A stretch of 64,000 bases of DNA, taken from Choanephora cucurbitarum. Its lineage: Eukaryota; Mucoromycota; Mucoromycetes; Mucorales; Choanephoraceae. Positions within the stretch are counted from its first letter, which is position 1. Every line of letters begins with the position of its first letter. The stretch is from assembly GCA_025331435.1 (NCBI GenBank), contig JAIWNI010000094.1, positions 1 to 64,000 of the forward strand, written 5' to 3'. Shown here one piece after another: positions 1 through 11,560 of the stretch. The translations under genes were made by a program, and so were the position numbers. The notes under the pieces were generated by a model, which ran no database searches, had not been told where the DNA came from, and saw only the letters and a list, made by a program, of their open reading frames with translations.

Positions 1-375
1 AATATGCACACTCTTAAATAAAGCGACTACTGTATGCATTGTAAGTTTTATACGACACTGAGAGGGTATTGACACTATGAGTTGCAAAAAACACTAGTAT
101 TCTGAGTTTGAGTTGACTGAAATGAAAACTTACAAATTTGTTTAAAGGTGCAGTGGATGAATAAATGTGGATGTAGATAGAAGGAACGGGTGAATTAATA
201 TTTTAAATAAACATTTAAAAACTTACCCTAAAAGGTACACACGCGCCATCGGTGGTAAGCCTAGTCCTGTTTCGTTTTAGGAAAAAAGACAGCAAAAAAA
301 ATAGTACAATGTAGAATTGATTGCTTTTGTTAAAGATACGGGTTGAATACATCAAGAGTTCCTTTGCCGATCGGT
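1..375. other. AT-rich intergenic DNA downstream of the Fanzor-like remnant
   Basis: No open frame or RNA gene is recognisable here. The stretch lies immediately 3' of the minus-strand TnpB/Fanzor-like remnant. In intact TnpB and Fanzor loci, the guide (omega) RNA overlaps or follows the 3' end of the nuclease gene. I could not identify a conserved structure or element end, so a guide RNA is only a positional possibility. Confidence 0.4.
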
Positions 376-2771
376 CTAGATGCTACCAGAGATACCAATG
401 GCTAGGGCTGAAAGAGAGTCTCTTGGTTTGTGAGATTGTTTTGCTGAATTAAGAAAACAAGCCTTGTTGTTGCATATAGAGGTGCCATTGATCGTTTTCA
501 GACTTTCTCTTCCATTCTTCTTTACAATTCTCAATGGATGACTTATTCTTTTTAAATCAAAAACACAGACTTGAGACGTGTTATGTTCATTGGCTATACA
601 TGCTGATGTATAAAGAGTATGCTTCTTCGGCTTCCATGAACCACATAGACGAACATGTCCTCGAATGGACGAGCCAACACCGTAGTCTCTATCACCCACG
701 AACATAATATGAAGTGCCTGCCGTTGTTGTTGCTGGCCATACTTCCTTTCAGCTTAGCATGTTCGATCATAAGCCTTTTCTTGTCTTATTTCATACCGCC
801 TCTTACTTCTATTGCGAGCAGGGCTGTAATAAAAATTTCTTAATGTATGTTTATGCTCTTGATACGCATTGTATGCGACTATAGCACCTTCAAGAGTTGT
901 AGCTGTTTTTAGATAGTATTGTGAGAGAACTTCCTCCGCTGCTTGTACTTCTTGACCTTCTGGAGTAGCTTTTGCACGTTGCAGACTGTGTTGAAAAGCA
1001 TAACCACCGCTTCGAAAATTCAAATCCCTAGCATTGATTTTGAATGTCTTTGGAACATTTAGTAATCCTTTATCAGTGTTGATAAGTCTGATGCTGTTGT
1101 TATGAGTAGATCAGTAAGCATATTTGAGCAATAGCAGCAGTGATAACAGCTTACGATTTGTAGAAGTAGGTGTTTTGTATGCATCATACAACTGGAGGTG
1201 ATATCTTAATTGTCTTAAAAAAATGGTGCTGTTTCAGGTATAGAGACAAGTCCATTATCAGTCCCAGAAAACCTAACTTCATCTTGCTTTTCTAATATAC
1301 TCCCATCACTTATTACATTGTCAACATTCTTGAAACAGTTGTATTCTTCAGATGTAATCATTTTAGTAGACGTCTGTGCAGGCTGTTGTCCTTTCGGATT
1401 TCTCAGGAAGTAGGCGTCATGCCTTAGCTTTTTAAGTTTGTTTCTTTGAATATAGATATCTTCATCAAGCTGCTTTCGATTTCTTCTTATCTGCACTATA
1501 AAGATCTTGGTTTGACGTAAGAGCTTTGTTTGCTCTCTCTCTCGGAGAGTTTTGTTCAGCATCGTTTTATCTTGCAGCACGCACTGTTCCTTCAGCTCCT
1601 TGATCTTGTTTCTGAGAATAAAATCTCCTCTTGTCTTACATACTTGTTTGAGCTAATTAGATACTGGAGTTATTTCATGTTGGAGTCTATTGGCTTCAGT
1701 CTTACAAAATTTGTGTTGGGAGCCAGTGGTGAAGCCGGTATAAATGCAGACGATGAAGGCTGAGCTTCTTCTTGTGACTTGATCGGCTGACATGTGTTGG
1801 CTGATGAAGCATTGTCAAGTATGTTATTGATACGAACTGTTTTTGCACCAGGAAGTATAACCATGTAGTGACCAAACGCATGCTTCCATTTGCTACAAAT
1901 AGCAAGTAGTTTTTTCAAATCAAAAAAAAAAGAACTGAACATAGCATCCTTTTGTTCAGTTGCAAGCTGTCTTGTGGTGATAACGTTTCCATCAAAATCA
2001 TGAACATTTAGTGGTTTTATTTTTGCGTTAATTCCGCAAAAGAGACTGAAAAGAGATGGTGCATCCAAACGGAGAGCATTCAACTGGGAAGGGCTTGTCA
2101 AAGGACAAAGAGAGGCTATTCGCTTTGTCTGTCCGATAGCACGAAAGATAGTATTTGCCATCAAGAAGAAGGGAATGTTGTTTTGAAAAAAAATTCGATG
2201 TCTTGGCAATGACATGTAGGGAGAGATTACATTGGCAATCATCATGCAGACGTCTAATTCTTTTGGACTCAAATCTGAAGTTTGTTCTGTTCAAATGGTC
2301 AGTCATGCTTCAGATAAGCTTTGTTTGCTAACTCACTTTACCTTGAAAATGTTGTATCGTAATTTTTTCTGAGGATTTGAATACAAAGTTGCTCTTAGAA
2401 TAGCTACCAAGAATTTTATTCTTCTTCTGGGGGGTATCATTCTTGTCTTGCGTAGCATTGTCTTCTAGTTCTAGGATGCGACCTTCTGCTGCAGGATGTT
2501 CTTCGGCAAGGTTCATGAGATCAAGTAACTCACTATTGTCATCATCGATAAGGTTTGGTTTCTCTTGCTGTTTTAGTTTTCCTTTTGGAGTTGCTAATCT
2601 CTGTTGAAACCCAAGAAAATAACATTAGCATGACATTGTATCAACTAATCCTAAACTACTTGCCTCATTTTTCAAAATTTCTTCCTACGTTTTTATTCTA
2701 TCTTGACAGTGGTCTGCTCTAGTCTTCCATTTTTCCTCTTTGAAATTACTTTCATTATATCTTTTGAGCAT
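376..2771 (-). pseudogene. Degenerate TnpB/Fanzor-like RNA-guided nuclease gene
   Basis: A broken minus-strand gene read through several frames. The segment at 1,215-1,580 carries GTDNGLV, which fits the RuvC-I aspartate motif. The terminal segment (376-705) has the layout of the TnpB/Fanzor C-terminus: NTSQVC, then CNNKAC, then RDSLSALAIGISG with the last RuvC aspartate, ending in a stop at 376. Exon-like pieces are joined by a good 55-bp intron at 2,287-2,341 (GTAAAG..CAG). Upstream coding may start near 2,771. Damage: a frameshift and a TAG near 1,650; a frameshift in a run of seven T (minus strand, about 1,217-1,223), after which the frame resumes with FLRQLRYHLQLYDAY; a TGA in the following segment; a TAA at 754-756; and a lost second cysteine in the first zinc pair (CVFD). 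Family assignment rests on motif recall, not a search. Another RuvC/IS605-OrfB-like transposase is the main alternative. Confidence 0.55.
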
Positions 2772-2833
2772 TATCTTTAGCTTTCTTCTTTCTATCTTGA
2801 ACAGATTCCGTCGATGACTTCTTGAGTTATTAA

Positions 2834-4932
2834 TTAAACTAATTGAGGAAAGAGGAATGGTTGACAGGTAGACATGATTTTGGGTCTTTTTATTTTTTGA
2901 TGGTCTTGCTTTGACTGTGAGAGATAATAATTATATTGTTTGGTTCGCTCAGGGGCAAGGTGGATACGCAGTAAATGACTTAATAGCAGATTTAGTGTCT
3001 TTCTAAAACGACAAGGGCGGGTCCACATATTTTTAAAGTTTACGAAATACATGGAGTAGGCTTTCTTCATCAAGTAGGTGTCGACGGTACATTTTTTGTC
3101 CTCTCTAGGAGGCATTGCATCCACAAAAGCCTTGACAATAGGGTTCTTGCTTGAAGTATCTTGCTTGGTACCTATAAGACCGAAATAGGCACTGTGAATA
3201 ATTTGAAGATGACTCTGGTCAAAGATGTTTTTGTAAAGCTTTTCAAACGCTCTAGATTCTACGCAGTTTGATGCAAGTGGAGGAGGCAGAAATTCCTGAT
3301 TGTGGTTTTCATGTTTATCCTCAGATTCTTGAGGGATAGGTAAGCCCTTGGATGGTACAACGGACTTGTACTTTGACTTGGCGTGGCGCTTGGCTTTGAC
3401 CGTACAATTATGAGATTGATCCCATGGTTTTTTGCAATCGAAGCAGAGACGTTCTTTTTCCTTGTCCTTGCTATCCTTGCTAGGCTTAGCTTCTTTTGCC
3501 ATTCTTCGCATGCGCTTTTGCTGGCGGCATTCCTCTGTACCATGAGTGTAACTTTCATGGTAGCGGCAGTATCTCTCTGGCTTCTTTGAAGAAGAGGCTG
3601 CTTCATGAGATCTAGGTCTCGAAGAGGAGGAGAAGGGAGAGAACAACGCGGGGCTATGCTTCTTTTGAGGTGCCTTCGAGCGTGAGTTAGACCCAGCGTC
3701 ACGAAGTCTTTCATCAGCATAAAGCTTGGCAACTCTCAATGCTACATTGATGTAGATTTCGAGGTCTGTTTCCTCTAATCTATCCATTCTCCACACTTTG
3801 GTAAGGATATCCTTAACTAGTGCTTCGGGGAGAGGGTCGAGGAACCACTTCTTCATGTGATAGAAGAATGTCGCTTGAGATATTTCGACCAGATGGCGGA
3901 AACGATCAACTAATGCTTCCATTGATTGTCCAGGTCGGGATTTCATCTTGCGCAAGTCTTCGCTGGCTTTCTCTTGACGCTGTTGTGGACTCATGCCGTA
4001 ACGAGCGATTAAGGAGGCTTGACTGCCGACCGAGAGTTTTCTCCACCGTTCTTGGTGAAGGCTTCCATCCATCTAATGATTTGAATGGGTGCTGTAACGG
4101 GTAGCAATCTACGCCAGTTACCTTCCACAGACAAAGAGTAACAGATCAAAATGTTCTCCAATTCTCGTACACATTCATCGGGAGTACGATAAATGCTATG
4201 GGTGCGATCAACAACATAGTTCTTCCACTGAAAGTAAGGAAGGTTGGTTGGGACGAAATTGGTTTGGGGTATAGCACCAGAAGCAGCAGGAACTTTCTCA
4301 GTAATTGCGTTCTTAGGCACTGAAGTTTCAGGATTCAAACTAATGTTTTCCCTCATGACTTTCAAAAGTCTAGTCAAGCTTTCGGTCTTAACTTCGATGA
4401 TCTCAATCTTAGCCTTTTGCTTCTTGATATCCTCATGGTTAGACATGCCATCTAACTTGAAACTCATGCGCATCAACTTGCGTGTTAGGCATTGGAGTCT
4501 GTGAGTAGTTTCGACAGCAGCCTGTTCCATGTCCTCAGAGTCATCAGACAAAGAGTCTATGTCTTCAATCTCACTAAACTCAAGATTGGCTTTCTCGCCC
4601 AACTCAGTGGAAGGTTGAGAGTAAGGGGAAATGGTTGAACCAAATTGGTCAATTTCCATGAACTCCTCATCAGCATCAGCTTCAGAAGGCATCTCACTAC
4701 CAGGAGCAGCAAGGCATACAATACTATCTTCGATAGCAACGCGCTCAGTTACCGAAGCAACTTGGTTGGCTTCAACTGCCGGGGCAGAAGAAGAGGAAGA
4801 GGAACGAGTGGCAACAGATGAGTTACCAGAGGTAACGCGACGATCGGCTACAGGGGTAGCAGAGGAGGAAGAAGAGGAAGAGGAGTTAGCACGGGTAGCG
4901 CTGGTCTTCTTGTTGACGTTCTTGGGAGACAG
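2834..4932 (-). pseudogene. Retrotransposon gag-like gene, broken
   Basis: A minus-strand structural gene of Ty3-type gag character. The N-terminal part (4,932 to about 4,009) begins with a Ser-rich tail and continues into LLPVTAPIQIIRWMEAF, a segment typical of the capsid region. A frameshift between about 4,072 and 4,009 moves translation to a second frame that continues IARYGMSPQQRQEKASEDLR, then a basic Ser/Lys-rich region and two knuckle-like Cys/His clusters (CRYHESYTHGTEEC and CFDCKKPWDQSHNC). The first in-frame ATG is at 4,692, but open frame extends upstream to a CTG at 4,930-4,932 followed by SPKNVNKK; this could be a mutated start codon. No protease, reverse transcriptase or long terminal repeat was recognised nearby, so this is an isolated, decaying gag. 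Domestication is unlikely because of the frameshift. Confidence 0.6.
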
Positions 4933-4945
4933 TTCGAGATAATAA

Positions 4946-5756
4946 AACTAAGCTTTGTTTGCGTTTTTAAAAAAAAAGATTTATCAGGTTACAACTAGAA
5001 AGTTAAACAAAATTAAAGAGAGGGTTTTATTAATTTCGAAGGACTGGGAATATAAAGTAAACATTCAGACTGAGCTGCGTTTGATATTGGAATTCTAATG
5101 ATGTACCATAATTACGATACATTAAAGAAAATATTTTACTGGACATCGTCACTTTTAGACCAGCTTCAACTTGAGCCTGAAGAAAAAGCAAAAGAAGAAA
5201 ATAGAGAACCCGTAGATGGTCAGCTCAATTATTCCAAAGTTGGTCACAATTTGAAATCACTTACTGATAGCCAAGAAAGGAGTAATGAGCGACACTATGT
5301 AAACCAACTCTGTTAACAATGATCATAATGACAATTGCTATACGAATAAATTATGGCAAGAAGAAAACAAAAGAAAACGAATGGCTATTGGATAATACTA
5401 AATCCAATTCCATCGCTCCAACCACTAATTCCAGTTCCATTGCTTCAATCAAAGCTACTCACAGCCCTATATAGACATAGCATGCTTTGCTGCTGCTTTT
5501 TTTTTTAATTTGCGCCAAATTAGGGCCCACGGGTATCCTTCTTCTCTCTCTTTTTTTTGTTATTGGCTATTCACGGATCTGTGCATGAGAGAATGAATGA
5601 ACAAATGATCGAGTGCTCAAGTGAATGTATAATAATGAGCCATCATATTTGGAATAGATACATAGACATAAACAAAAATCCACATACGATCTATTTTGAT
5701 AATGCTGAAACTAACCAATGTCCTAATCAATGTCCTAATCAATATCATGATTAATG
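4946..5756. other. Intergenic AT-rich stretch with short unassigned frames
   Basis: Between the gag remnant and the DUF6729-type remnant there is no recognisable gene. A 72-residue plus-strand frame at 5,098-5,316 is charged and Glu/Lys-rich but has no family resemblance I can name, no clear promoter and no splice continuation. A short direct repeat of a CCTAATCAATGT-type unit lies near 5,718-5,745. Confidence 0.4.
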
Positions 5757-7230
5757 TCATGACAGTTCTTTCAGAGATTTGGTATGCGCCAACACCTGCA
5801 TACGCATTTCCTCATACTCATCCATAATAGTATACAAAGATGAAAACACTGATGTTCCATTGGTTTTAACCATGTGCTTGATTATCTTAAATGAATGGTC
5901 GCCTTTCAATATAACACCGTCAAGCACCGAATTTAATTGATCCATAAAAGGAACAGACTCCTCGATATATGAACTATAGGCAGGACTCAAGAAGTTTGAA
6001 CAAGGAATATAACCGGAATACTTCTTCTTATCACTCGACTGCGAAAAATCATCATAGGATAAGATGCCGATGTTTTTCTTGTTGACACAATCAGCTATGG
6101 ATGAACTTCTCAGGACGCATCAGTTTTGCGAGTTTGGTCGAAATTCCTGAACATTCTGTCAAGTTTGCCGGAAATTGTTTGGCGTAAACTCTTGGCAACT
6201 GACGCATTAGATCCCCATCATATCCATTGAAAGTATGAGGGGTCTCTTTGTTTGTGCATCGATATCTTAGAGTCATCAGATAGAAGGAGCTATTTGATTT
6301 GTTAAGTTGTTTTCCAATTTAGTACGATAGCCTCGCGTCAATTTGTATTCCTACTTACTCGTCTATATCAGTAATTCTTCTTGCTCTTGGTTGCGTATTC
6401 CACTCCTTGACAAAGAAAGTGGTCGGGGTGGTACATTCGAGGCATTTGGTATCAGATACTAGATGGTGAGGAAACCATAAAAAGACCCGCGGCTGATACA
6501 GTATTTCAGAACTTAATTCAAACTGATCTCTTAAAGCAAAAGCTGGATCTTTTCTATGTACCCAAAATGTACCATTTCTATACTCCTTTGGAGGCCTTGG
6601 AGATCGAGACGCATCTTTCTTGTTGTCCTCCTTAATTCTATCTTGAATGGTCTTAAGCTATCTGTCAACAGCGCTACTTTCTTCCACTAGACCAGCTTCC
6701 CTATTCATCTGTTCTATTATCTCTTCGTCAAGATCATCCAGCAATTCCTCTTCAAAATCGTCGATAACTCTGCCTTCAGAAGTTTTCAAGTTTTGATCTT
6801 CCTCGACAGGTTCGTTCGTGACACAGTTGTTAACTACACTGTTTGAGTCTTGGACTTCCAAATTAGAAACTGCTCCTTCAAGGCTGCACTCCACCTCGCT
6901 TCATTGAGAGATCAACCGTGTAACCTTCTTATGAATATGTTAGTTCTTTTCCTATATATGCAGCATAAGTAAAGCATAGAACTCCTACATTTATATCAGC
7001 AGAATTATCAGTGATAACAAAAGAGTCATCAGAAGAGTTGGTTGGAACGAGATCCTTAGCATTCTGGTTCGAGAGCATCGCATTGTCTTGGTTAGACAAG
7101 AAAGAGGTCATCCTCGATTGGTTTGAGCTATGACTTTTGACAAGAGTCGCTTCTGTGGTGCCTGGGCGACCACGCTTTGTTGTTAAACCTTCCTGAGCTA
7201 CTACTTGATTAGCGTTTTTAGACTTTTTCG
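5757..7230 (-). pseudogene. DUF6729-type mobile-element protein gene, decayed
   Basis: Minus-strand gene of the kind found in many fungal repeat families. It starts around 7,230 without a visible ATG and carries an AT-hook-like KRGRPG, a Ser-rich region (7,111-6,929) and an acidic region (6,894-6,658). The zinc-binding module follows, with FELSSEILYQPRVFLWFPHH, CLECTT, PRARRITD, and then YRCTNKETPHTFNGYDGDLM and PANLTECSGISTKLAKLMRP. A convincing 69-bp intron at 6,290-6,358 (GTAAGT..AAATAG) joins ITDID to SFYLMTL. The last part contains GDHSFKIIKH and a segment ending MRMQVLAHTKSLKE, which resembles an RNase H-like transposase core; the stop is at 5,757. The module junction near 6,050-6,100 is frameshifted and apparently shortened, and a further intron near 6,905-6,990 is possible. 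The DUF6729 name is from memory and should be checked. Confidence 0.55.
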
Positions 7231-7314
7231 TTAGTTAACTTAAAGAATGAAGCACGATCTATCAGGCGAAACTACTTTGAGTTTTGGAACTCCCTTACGC
7301 TTTTCCCGTATTCG

Positions 7315-7342
7315 CATTGGCTTATTAGATGATAAGCCAATG
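7315..7342. repeat. Perfect 11-bp inverted repeat (hairpin)
   Basis: CATTGGCTTAT and ATAAGCCAATG flank a 6-bp loop. It lies between the 5' end of the DUF6729-type remnant and the left arm of the large inverted repeat. A nearby 19-bp direct repeat (ACTCCCTTACACCATTCAA type, about 7,365-7,415) shares the tract. It could be an element end or a cruciform; no function is evident. Confidence 0.6.
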
Positions 7343-7494
7343 GTCCTACCCTATTTTTTAAAACATCCTTACACTATTCAAACTCCCTTACACCATTCAA
7401 ACTCCCTCACACTTTTATATAGAAATTTGATTGGACGGGATACCCCCACCTACAAGCGTACGGCCGAAAACGCCAATTTCAATAGGTTTGACTG

Positions 7495-9250
7495 TATAGC
7501 AAGCTGTACCTTCCGATTCGTTTCACGTTATCACAAGAGTTGGAGCCCTCAGTAATGCAAGTCCAAGGATGAAAAAGCCGTCTTTCAAGACAACGACAAC
7601 AACGACAACAGCGATGATATGGATGGCAAAAAATAAAAAAAAAAAAATACGCCAATTTAACCTGAAACAAACAGTGAACGCAAGGCAGAATTCCGACTTG
7701 GCTTTCTCTTTTTCTTTGATCAGCGAGCCAAAAGCAACAAAGTTCGTTATGTTCTGTTTCGAGCAGAGTCTGGTTCTGAACAAGACGCCTTTTCCGGTGA
7801 TGCACAAAGAAAGGCATGGGTCGTGACAGTAACGACAAGTAATATTGGCTCTTGTATCGAAAGCGCAAACCGAGATTCGTCTGCCTGCAGTTTATATCCC
7901 CCCCCTTCTCCCTCTTCTTCTTATTTTTTCTCTTTCGACAAGACGCAAAAGGCTCTCGGTAAGAAGAAGGAAATGGACAGACTCTTTCAAGGTGTCAGTA
8001 GAGTGGATGTACTTTTGAGATTAGCTGGCTGTGGACAGAGTTGGTTAGACGATGTAACCTGCATTTAGTGGACCAGGGTGTATATCTAGCCAAAGAAAAG
8101 GAAGAAAAGGAAGAAGACGAAGAAGACGAAGAAGACGAAGATGGAAACGATAGACACTAGGTAGCAATTCAGCTCAACACTGTCAGATGGCTTACGGCAA
8201 AAATATGGATGGAATGAAGAGAAACAAAGCCTGTGTTCTGGTTGGAGTTGGGAGAAAGAAAAAACAAGAAGGAAAGAATATGATGCACAGATATACGCGA
8301 ACAGTTGAATACGAGAATACGCTCAAAGTGCTGTAGATACAAGGGATCCCACGAGAGGGATAAGATGCAATGCCAGATTGGATGCTGAGTGTTGAAGTTT
8401 GGATTGTTAGCGATTGTTAGCGATTGTTAGCGATTGTTAGCGATAGAGGCTGGTGGTTGACTATCTGTAGAAGAAAAGCCAGTAAAGTACAGACAGAGGG
8501 TAGACAATGAGACAAGAGAAGAGACAAGAGAAGAGACAAAGAAGATAGACAGAGAAGCAAAGTGAGAGATGGAGCTAGAGAGGAGCTGCAAACAAATGGA
8601 CTAAAGTAGACTTGATTGGACTGGTATGCTGATAGCTTGAGAAAACACAGCTGTTGAAGATGTATTTGTATTTGCACTCAAAAAAAAAAGAAGAAAAAGA
8701 AAAGATTGTGGATCAGTTGTAGGTGTGGCATGAGGATGTCATTTACCTGAAGATGCTATACAAAATGGATTAGTGATGATTGGAGAAGAGGACTTGCATC
8801 AGATCATCTTGGAGGAGGAGCTCACACAGTAAGTCAAGAAGACAAAAGCGAGAGCGAGAGAGAGAAAGAAAAGACAAGGAAAGGGATAGAAATGCGAGAG
8901 ATAGATCCAAAAAAGACATAATAAAAGGAAACAAAGAATTTATGAATTTTTGCAACAAAACAAAGCCAAGGAGGAAAAAAAAAAGAGTGAAGTCTAGATG
9001 AAGATTGCAGCTAAAAGAGAGTAAATCTGCAGTGATGGTTGAGAAAAAGTAGAGGTAAAAAAAAAAAAAGAAAAGAAAAGAAAGGAGAGACCCAAGAGAG
9101 TTATGGTCATAACAGAGGCTATGGTTGAATAAGCAGGTGAAATGCCAAAGACTGAATGCTTACGTTTCTGTCAAGATGACTGCAGCTTATGCTGACAGAG
9201 ATCATTCCGACAGCTATAGTAGTTGCTCGATCTAAGGGTGTTTGATCTAA
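7495..9250 (+). repeat. Large inverted repeat, left arm (about 1.76 kb)
   Basis: The reverse complement of this arm matches 18,815-20,746 almost base for base outside microsatellites. In a 250-bp stretch that I compared (8,161-8,410 against its partner) only about two substitutions were seen. The outer edge reads TATAGCAAGCTGTACC here and, read inward, TATAGCAAACTGTACC on the partner arm. Matching at the inner edge ends in TTTGATCTAA at 9,241-9,250. Simple repeats inside this arm are shorter than in the partner: four copies of a 10-bp unit at 8,402-8,444 and about three of a 9-bp GAAGAAGAC unit near 8,110-8,141. Frames in the arm look non-coding. The structure may be a very long terminal inverted repeat of a transposon or a segmental inverted duplication. 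Confidence 0.9.
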
Positions 9251-9875
9251 AGCAGACCTACTCTCGCCTGCTGTTCCAAATCACAAGTAACCAGTTTCAT
9301 CCTCACTTCATACACTTGTCCATACCTAAATAGCAAAACTAGCCATCTCCAACCTGTTTATTTTTCACTTTGTCTTTTTTTTTTTTTAGTATAACCAAAG
9401 CCATTTGTTCCTCACTTTGCGTTTTTTGGGCCTTTTCTATCTTCTCATTCAACTTTCTTTCTTGTGTATCTATGTGCTTGCTTTGTCTCCTTGTCTTTGT
9501 CTCCTTGTCTTTGTCTCCTTGTCTTTGTCTCATTTTTTTTAAATCCTTCCATCTTTTCTTCTCTCTCTTCCTTCAACTTGATCCAATTTGATTTTGGACG
9601 AAACGAAGCTGTTTATTGCTCGTGATGCTGTTACTGGTGCTGTTACTGGTGCTATTGCCTCTGTATATCAGATATTGAATACATGAACCATCCAACTAAT
9701 CAATCGTTCAGCAGATCTCCTTCTCAGAGCACATCATGTCATTTCGTTTCGTTTCGTTTCGTTTCTCCATGACAAAGGAAGCAATGTCTTGCACTACATT
9801 CTGTAAAAGCAAAAGAAGCTGACGCAAATTGTTCATTGCTCGTCTCCTATTACTTCCACCTTCATTTCCACCTTC

Positions 9876-9992
9876 GTTTTCATTTTCATTTTCATTTTCA
9901 TTTTCATTTTCATTTTCATTTTCATTTTCATTTTCATTTTCATTTTCATTTTCATTTTCATTTTCATTTTCATTTTCATTTTCATTTTCATT
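9876..9992. repeat. (TTTTCA)n microsatellite, about 19 copies
   Basis: A near-perfect hexamer array. Its length divisible by three creates artificial open frames on both strands (poly Asn-Glu, Met-Lys and Phe-His). A short TTTCG pentamer run lies upstream near 9,740-9,763, and a run of TTGTCTCCTTGTCT-type units near 9,485-9,530. Confidence 0.95.
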
Positions 9993-10184
9993 GTTATAAA
10001 TATAGCATCCATAAATATAAGCGCATATATATACATGTATATGTAAAACTAAAGAAAAGTGCACGAAAAGCTAGACAGGCAGTCATACACGATTCAGGTC
10101 CATATATAGGTGTGTGAATATACATAAGCGCAAATATAGATAGACGCATATATGAGTGTGTGTGTGTGTTGTGTGTGTGTGTTC

Positions 10185-10830
10185 GCGATGCCTTGGACAG
10201 ACATAACTTCTAATCCTACAAAGTTGGCGGACAAGACGGAGGCGGCGATCAGCTTTCCACTCCATCTCTTTTGGTGTCCAGTGTCAGAAAAGAGAAATAA
10301 ACAGAATAAAAAAAACAGCATATTACCCACAGGAAGAATCAACCAGATAACAACCCAATCAAGGACGCGTCCTTTCCGAAGAAGAGACCCCCATCATAAG
10401 CTCAAAAAGCTTACGAAGCCTAGTTTTTCAGGAAGAACCGGGACACCGCTTTCAACATAATCCAGAGAAAAAGAAAATGAAGAGAGCGTAGTACACAACA
10501 CAACAGCTCACGATGTTCATCTTACGAAAAGACTACTTACCGGCCGAGGGTATTGCTGAATCTATATCAGTTCTATACTTTTTGTTTTTTTTTGTATGTC
10601 GCAAACAACTGAAGCAAGGTGCAGTACCCATTTCCAGGTGTGAATGCTAGCGATGCCTTGGACAGACATAACTTCTGATCCTGGGTTGTTGTGCGCGGAC
10701 AAGACGGAAGTAGCGATCAGCTTTCTACCCCATCCCTGTTGGTGTCCAGGAAAAAAAAAGCACTTGCAAAGTTGCACGGTCAATACAAATGCTCGCGATG
10801 CCTTGGACAGACATAACTCCCAACCGAAAG
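10185..10830. repeat. About 100-bp repeat, two full copies and one partial
   Basis: Copy 1 is 10,185-10,281, copy 2 is 10,650-10,749 and a partial copy 3 begins at 10,795. All start with GCGATGCCTTGGACAGACAT. Copies 1 and 2 also share a GCGGACAAGACGGA core, GCGATCAGCTTTC and a terminal TTGGTGTCCAG. The intervening DNA is unrelated, so this is a dispersed rather than tandem repeat. On the minus strand the two full copies keep a similar peptide (KLIATSVLSA...EVMSVQGIA), which may be coincidental or the trace of a former coding sequence. Confidence 0.8.
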
Positions 10831-11419
10831 TGTTTAGTGCCTAGACTGGACAGATGGTAGCAGTCGGTAACCTACTCTGTCATCTTCAGTTAGTAATAAT
10901 ATACATACATACGCGCAAAAGAACACATACATACATATACAAAACCTTCCTTTCTTACTTGCAAAGTAGCACAGCCAATACAAGCATTCAAATCCTATTT
11001 CGCCATTAAACACATCCTAAGACAAGATTGACCTAATCAGTGACAACGACTTGACCTTTTTTTTTTCTTCTCTCTTTTCAGATGCCCTAAAAGAACAAAA
11101 GCAGAGTAGAGTAGGTAAAAAAAGAGCCCAAAAAAAAACTCCTATAACTGATACCTGATATGATAGAAGAGTAAATACCCTCCTTCGACCACAAACAGCT
11201 CCATACAAGTACAGAAGTAAATGATGCGAAAATGAGGGGGGATAAAACAGTTCACCAAAAAAATAAAATAAAAAAAAAAAAGACTACCAAAGAAAAATAG
11301 AGGCCATATCCAAACAATCCCCTTACACAAACGCACACATGCGCACACACACACATGCATACACTTGATACAGAGATACGTAAGCACACGTCCTGTTCTC
11401 TTACTTCAATAGTAGCTAG

Positions 11420-11560
11420 TAGCTTCTGAAAGTTCGCCACGCTTTCAGACGTTCCCTCTGAATCAAGACTAACCGATAGTCAAGACCATATAGCTTCTAA
11501 AAGTTTGCCACGCTTTCAGATGTTCCCTCTGAATCACGACCAACCGATGACCATGACCTA
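11420..11560. repeat. 71-bp tandem repeat, two copies
   Basis: Units start at 11,420 and 11,491 with TAGCTTCTGAAAGTTCGCCA and its variant, and share GCTTTCAGA(C/T)GTTCCCTCT. A more divergent partial third unit with ACGTTCGCCACAC follows near 11,570. No coding role is apparent. Confidence 0.8.

Noticed and set aside
7479..7868. Protein-like frame conserved between the two inverted-repeat arms (also at 20,374-20,718)
   Set aside because: It is conserved only because the DNA is duplicated. It runs through simple repeats, has no promoter or family, and differs in frame at repeat length changes.
9708..10117. Long open frames on both strands through the (TTTTCA)n array
   Set aside because: A hexamer repeat leaves all frames open; the peptides are pure repeats with no other support.
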